Source of the DNA: Alphaproteobacteria bacterium
GTDB lineage: Bacteria > Pseudomonadota > Alphaproteobacteria > Micavibrionales > Micavibrionaceae
Length of the DNA: 64,000 nt
Direction of reading: 5' to 3'
NCBI GenBank assembly: GCA_009995045.1
Contig: JAACQG010000005.1
Location: 130,804 to 194,803 of the forward strand
The translations under genes and the position numbers were made by a program. The notes under the pieces are model-generated. The model had not been told where the DNA came from. It made no database searches and was given only the letters and a program-made list of their open reading frames with translations. Shown here one piece after another: positions 60,267 to 64,000 of this stretch (positions within the stretch are counted from its first letter, which is position 1; each line of letters begins with the position of its first letter).

Positions 60267-60848
60267 TCATTCATATAGTTTTGCAAAAGCTGAATTTGAA
60301 TCTGTCTCTATTGAAACTTCTCTTCGCCAACTGCCTGGTTTGTATGGTGATAAGTAGTTAATTTTTATGGTGAGATCATGTAAAGAAGGATCTATAAATG
60401 AGCAGTCTGATTTTGATAAAATTATAACATCATAATTTAACGGTGCTTTATCATTGCTCGCTTTGTTGTTTAAAAACTTTAAAAAATGTTCGTATTTTAA
60501 TCGTGACATCCACTCGTAGACTAGAAAACCTACATTGCATGCTAAAAACCTTACGCTTTGATTGTTTATTTCGCCCTCCCATGTTTCGTAACATCGTCCA
60601 TGTTTTTCTGAGCTGGAGCTAAGCTTGTTTATAAAAATTCCACCTTTATCTAATAATTGTTCTCTCACTATATCCCAAACGGCGCTTTTTCCTGCGTTTT
60701 CGGGGCTTTGAAGAGAGATTATTATTGGTTTGAGATCAGAGGGGTCCCTATTTGCAATCATGTTGGTAATGATTGCAGCTATATCAATTCCAAGTTTTTC
60801 AATGTCGGCACGAGACTCGAAGGCAAATGTTTTACTTAATTTGGACAT
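60267..60848 (-). CDS. P-loop-like protein of unknown function
   Basis: A 193-residue protein, AT-richer than the genes around it. SPENAGKSAVWD near residue 50 resembles a Walker A motif (GxxxxGKS with the first Gly changed), and YDVIILSKSD near residue 140 could be a Walker B strand. The layout recalls TsaE-like small ATPases, but the match is weak. It is convergent with the diiron gene (1 bp gap). Probably an acquired or lineage-specific gene. Confidence 0.6.
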   Translation of the reverse strand: MSKLSKTFAFESRADIEKLGIDIAAIITNMIANRDPSDLKPIIISLQSPENAGKSAVWDIVREQLLDKGGIFINKLSSSSEKHGRCYETWEGEINNQSVRFLACNVGFLVYEWMSRLKYEHFLKFLNNKASNDKAPLNYDVIILSKSDCSFIDPSLHDLTIKINYLSPYKPGSWRREVSIETDSNSAFAKLYE

Positions 60849-60991
60849 CTTTCATTCAATAAAGATTTTTTTAATTATGTCAATTTAATATTTTTGATGA
60901 TACATGCATATCTCAAGTACTATCTAGCTTGCGCGGGTTTGTCAGTGTGCTACTCTCTGATTCTTACAATTTGATATGAAAGAGTATTCCT

Positions 60992-62107
60992 ATGAAGCTT
61001 AGCATCGAGCGCGCAGCCCTATTGAGATCATTGAACCACGTACAAAGCGTTGTTGAACGTCGCAATACCATTCCGATCCTTTCAAATGTTTTGCTGAAAG
61101 CCGAAGATGGTGCGTTGTCACTTGCGACGACGGATATGGATCTTGAAATCAATGAATCTGTGGCTGCGAATGTAAGCGAAGCGGGCGCAACGACTGCGCC
61201 GGCGCATACATTGCATGACATTGTGCGCAAGCTTCCCGATGGCAGTGATGTTGAATTGTCATTGAACGCCGAAGGCACGCAGATGATTGTTAAATCTGGT
61301 CGCTCACAATTTAAACTTTCATGTCTTCCAACGACGGATTTCCCTGAAATCGGGACTGGTGATTTGCCAACGTCATTCGCGCTTCCTGCGGCTGATCTTC
61401 GTGCGCTCATTGACCGTACGAAATTTGCGATGAGCACGGAAGAGACACGTTATTATTTGAACGGTATTTACCTTCACCAAGCCGAGCAAGGCGGCGTTGC
61501 TGTGCTTCGCGCTGTGGCGACTGATGGTCACCGTCTTGCGCGGTTTGAAATGCCTTTGCCAGAAGGTGCGGCAGGTATGCCGGGCATCATTATTCCACGC
61601 AAAGCCATTGGCGAGCTTCGTAAGCTTTCCGATGATGCGGCGGATTCGATTGTGATTACATTGTCCGAGAATAAGATCCGCTTTGCGTTTGATCATATTA
61701 TTCTGACATCCAAGCTTATCGACGGGACATTCCCTGATTATCAACGCGTTATCCCCGAAGGCAATGACAAGATTGTCGAAGTGGATGCGAAGCTTTTGAC
61801 ATCTGCGGTTGACCGTGTATCCACGATTTCTGATGGTAAATCACGCGCGATCAAAATTGCGATGAATGGCAAATTGATGACGATCTCTGCGTCTTCTGCG
61901 GAAGCGGGAAGTGCGACGGAAGAAGTCGAAGTCAACGGCGATACAGATATCGAGATTGGCTTTAACGCGAAATATCTTCTTGATATTACATCGCAAATCG
62001 AAGGCGAAGGCTGTCGTTTTACTTTGGCTGATCCGGCGAGTCCGACAATCATCCAAGATAATTCGGATACAAGCGCGCTATACGTGTTGATGCCGTTGCG
62101 GGTTTAG
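60992..62107 (+). CDS. dnaN: DNA polymerase III beta subunit (sliding clamp)
   Basis: A 371-residue ring-forming clamp with three similar domains that tether the polymerase. 'RRNTIPILSNVLL', 'KLSCLPTTDFPEI' and the C-terminal 'DTSALYVLMPLRV' are conserved. No recF follows. It lies 7 kb from dnaA, with the biotin operon between, so the usual dnaA-dnaN-recF order is broken. Confidence 0.97.
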   Translation: MKLSIERAALLRSLNHVQSVVERRNTIPILSNVLLKAEDGALSLATTDMDLEINESVAANVSEAGATTAPAHTLHDIVRKLPDGSDVELSLNAEGTQMIVKSGRSQFKLSCLPTTDFPEIGTGDLPTSFALPAADLRALIDRTKFAMSTEETRYYLNGIYLHQAEQGGVAVLRAVATDGHRLARFEMPLPEGAAGMPGIIIPRKAIGELRKLSDDAADSIVITLSENKIRFAFDHIILTSKLIDGTFPDYQRVIPEGNDKIVEVDAKLLTSAVDRVSTISDGKSRAIKIAMNGKLMTISASSAEAGSATEEVEVNGDTDIEIGFNAKYLLDITSQIEGEGCRFTLADPASPTIIQDNSDTSALYVLMPLRV

Positions 62108-62148
62108 AGCTATCGGCGTCTTTCTCCGAAGTGTAATGAGGGTGGGGA

Positions 62149-62922
62149 ATGTCAGCGTTTCAAGTAGTTTTGAATAATATTGCTGCGTTGCGCTTAGCAA
62201 TGTTCTTGCTAACATTTCTTTTTATTCCTGCTTTTGCTTATGGCGTGGCCAGTTTGTGGGCGATTGCGTTTCTTTTTGTGTTTGTGCGTTTGGCGCGTGA
62301 GCTCTGCCAAGCGTCTTTGCGTCGTTATGAAAAGCGGCTTAGCTATACTAATGAAGCTCCGAAGATGAAGGGGATTGTGGTTGAGCTTTGTGCTTATTTA
62401 AGTCTGCCATTTATCGCGTATATTTTTATTGTTGGTGATATTAATGCGGCGGTTTCGAGCGGGTTGGATCGCGCGGTGGTTTTAAGCTTGCCGCTTGAGG
62501 TTATCAAATTACCGATTGATGGCGATCCCAGCGTTTTTCAGATGCTGTTGGTGTTTCAATTGCTGCTATCCATTTTCGGATTGGGTGGCGGGATGCTCTA
62601 TGCACGTAAAGAGATTGCGGCGATGTCTTTGCCAGGTCTGCCTAAGAATATTCATATAAGCGATAAATCAACCAAAGAAGAGTGGAAGCAGCATAACAAG
62701 CTTTGGGGAACATATTATTTTCTTGGTGGCACAGTAGCTATACCAGCGATTTTCAGTTTAGTTTTTGCGATGTCTTTTTTTGGAAGGTTTTGGTCCTATA
62801 ACGATATCTATGTTTTTGAATATGTGTTCGTGTTGCCATCTGTCATTTTTATGCCATGTGCAATTTTTTCAGTTTTTTTTGCAATCGCATTTCAGGAAAT
62901 CGCGTGGTCTCGCAATGATTAA
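62149..62922 (+). CDS. Membrane protein, unknown function
   Basis: A 257-residue protein with about six membrane helices (residues about 12-32, 34-52, 80-98, 125-148, 187-212, 222-250) separated by polar loops. No family is recognised. It lies 41 bp after dnaN and may be cotranscribed with it. Confidence 0.7.
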   Translation: MSAFQVVLNNIAALRLAMFLLTFLFIPAFAYGVASLWAIAFLFVFVRLARELCQASLRRYEKRLSYTNEAPKMKGIVVELCAYLSLPFIAYIFIVGDINAAVSSGLDRAVVLSLPLEVIKLPIDGDPSVFQMLLVFQLLLSIFGLGGGMLYARKEIAAMSLPGLPKNIHISDKSTKEEWKQHNKLWGTYYFLGGTVAIPAIFSLVFAMSFFGRFWSYNDIYVFEYVFVLPSVIFMPCAIFSVFFAIAFQEIAWSRND

Positions 62923-63170
62923 ACCCTTTTCATAGATAGTAGATAGCAATGTCTGATCAATCTCGTGCGATTAGTTCGGATTTGTTAGATTGATAAAGAC
63001 AGCCTTTACAAATTAAGAAAATTTTCCTATTATTTTGCTCTGCTTGGGTATGGATTTCCTTCGCGGTGGTGTATATTTTTATTGTGCAAAAAGGAAGTTT
63101 GCCCCCCTCCCTCCCTTTTTTGAAAAACGAAAAGAAGGAGGGTAAAAAATATGAATAGGAACAAGATGTT
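62923..63170. other. Spacer with a hairpin that can hide the ribosome-binding site
   Basis: CCCTCC (63109-63114) can pair with GGAGGG (63137-63142), which is the Shine-Dalgarno sequence of a tiny frame at 63151, leaving a 22-base loop. The tiny frame (7 codons, MNRNKML) ends in TTATGA, overlapping the start of the next gene. Confidence 0.5.
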
Positions 63171-63174
63171 ATGA
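63151..63174 (+). CDS. Possible 7-codon leader peptide
   Basis: ATG AAT AGG AAC AAG ATG TTA TGA, with GGAGGG 8 bases upstream. Its TGA overlaps the ATG of the hydroxyacid dehydrogenase (ATGA), so it could couple translation to that gene. No repeated codons suggest attenuation. Weak evidence. Confidence 0.35.
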   Translation: MNRNKML

Positions 63175-64000
63175 AGGCCGTGTGTTTAGATTTTGGGACG
63201 TATTATCCGGAAGGGTTGGATGTTTCTACGCTTAAGGCCTCCGCCCCAGAATTTATTTTTCATGATCATAGCGACCCATCGCAGATTATTGAGCGTCTTA
63301 ACGGTGCGTCGATAGTGCTGTCCAATAAAGTTGTTATCAGCAAAGAGGTGATTGCGGCTTGTCCTGATCTGACGCTGATTGTGGCGGGTGCGACGGGGTA
63401 TAATCATATTGATGTCGCGGCGGCGCGGGATGCGGGGATTACGGTATGTAATGTGCGTGGATATTCGACGCCATGTGTGACGCAGCATGTGTTTGCGCTG
63501 ATCCTTGGCTTGCGTACGCGTGTGATTGATTATCATGAGGATGTGAAAACAGGCAAATGGCAGGAAAGCCGTGATTTTTGTTTTCTTGATTATCCGATCC
63601 ATGAATTGGCGGGGCAAACGCTGGGTGTTATCGGATATGGCGATTTGGGGCGCAGCGTTGAGGCGGTCGCCAAGGCGTTTGGTATGAATGTTTTAATCGC
63701 CGATCATAAGGGGCTTGATGATATTCGTGATGGGCGTACGCGTTTTGAGGATGTGATTGCGCGCAGTGATATTATCACGCTGCATTGTCCGCTCACGGCG
63801 GAGACAACAGACCTTATTACGGCCAAAGAACTGGCGGCGATGAAGGAAAGCGCAGAGCTGATTAACACCGCGCGCGGCGGCATTGTGAATGAGGCGGATT
63901 TGGCGCAAGCCTTGCGCGACGGCGATATTGCGGGGGCGGGTGTGGATGTGCTTTCGAAAGAACCACCGAGCGATGGTAATCCCTTGCTTGATCCAGCCAT
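63171..64000 (+). CDS. D-2-hydroxyacid dehydrogenase, N-terminal part
   Basis: At least 276 residues of an NAD-dependent D-2-hydroxyacid dehydrogenase (glycerate/hydroxypyruvate reductase type); the 3' end lies outside the window. 'GATGYNHIDVAAARDAGI', the cofactor loop VIGYGDLGRSVE, the catalytic Arg in NTARGGIVNE and the Glu of KEPP are visible; the catalytic His should follow beyond the edge. YSTPCVTQHVFALIL is the conserved helix of the family. The ATG at 63171 is directly preceded by the tiny leader frame. Confidence 0.88.
   Translation, partial: MKAVCLDFGTYYPEGLDVSTLKASAPEFIFHDHSDPSQIIERLNGASIVLSNKVVISKEVIAACPDLTLIVAGATGYNHIDVAAARDAGITVCNVRGYSTPCVTQHVFALILGLRTRVIDYHEDVKTGKWQESRDFCFLDYPIHELAGQTLGVIGYGDLGRSVEAVAKAFGMNVLIADHKGLDDIRDGRTRFEDVIARSDIITLHCPLTAETTDLITAKELAAMKESAELINTARGGIVNEADLAQALRDGDIAGAGVDVLSKEPPSDGNPLLDPA

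Overview
The window looks like a chromosomal segment of an alphaproteobacterium. Indicators are the Usg protein, an SDHAF4/DUF1674 protein, a DUF4197 lipoprotein, RNase E with an insertion in the S1 domain and a terminal GWW PNPase-binding motif, an alphaproteobacterial-type RpoH promoter before groES, and the rpsT-dnaA gene order. Composition is mid-GC and most of the DNA is coding. Several envelope and pilin-like hypothetical proteins recall the Micavibrio-like lineages, but that placement is only an impression. No tRNA, rRNA, CRISPR array or insertion sequence was found.

Layout. 1-3.8 kb: a system-II type cytochrome c maturation pair (CcsA-like, cut by the window edge, and ResB-like), a DUF4197 lipoprotein and a class I amidotransferase-like hydrolase. 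3.8-7.7 kb: SRP RNA, dnaX-ybaB, a YdfG-like SDR behind an operator-like palindrome, and xthA. 7.7-17 kb: a small SDHAF4-like gene, chorismate mutase-rsmB, rpe, heparinase-like, EAL protein, radA, cvpA, purF. 17-22 kb (mostly minus): der-bamB-yfgM-like outer-membrane/GTPase cluster and small secreted proteins. 22-30 kb: a probably leaderless small gene, icd, an L,D-transpeptidase, an AmiC-type amidase and rne. 30-43 kb: pilin-like protein, a 32-residue membrane peptide, a candidate sRNA, a glycosyltransferase, a 993-residue uncharacterised protein, ctaA, ferredoxin, a PLP decarboxylase, a cytoplasmic double-PAS chemoreceptor and usg. 43-50 kb: groES-groEL bracketed by two long hairpin repeats, then an AT-richer accessory island with two paralogous XRE-type regulators and a divergent formyltransferase-like protein. 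50-64 kb: mutM lacking three of its four zinc cysteines, rpsT, dnaA, a biotin operon bioB-bioF-x-x-bioD-bioA-diiron protein, dnaN, and a D-2-hydroxyacid dehydrogenase cut by the end.

How it works together. Replication genes (dnaX, dnaA, dnaN), ribosome and RNA genes (ffs, rsmB, rne, rpsT) and envelope assembly (bamB, amidase, L,D-transpeptidase) form the core backbone. DnaA boxes lie in the rpsT promoter and in the long rpsT-dnaA spacer, so this spacer is a candidate for DnaA autoregulation and, less certainly, for an origin. The most unusual content is: (i) a ferritin-like diiron protein overlapping bioA in the biotin operon; (ii) the XRE/formyltransferase-like island; (iii) the paired long-hairpin repeats flanking groEL; (iv) tandem ATATACT palindromes between usg and the chemoreceptor; (v) candidate small RNAs near 31.3 kb and 50.0 kb.
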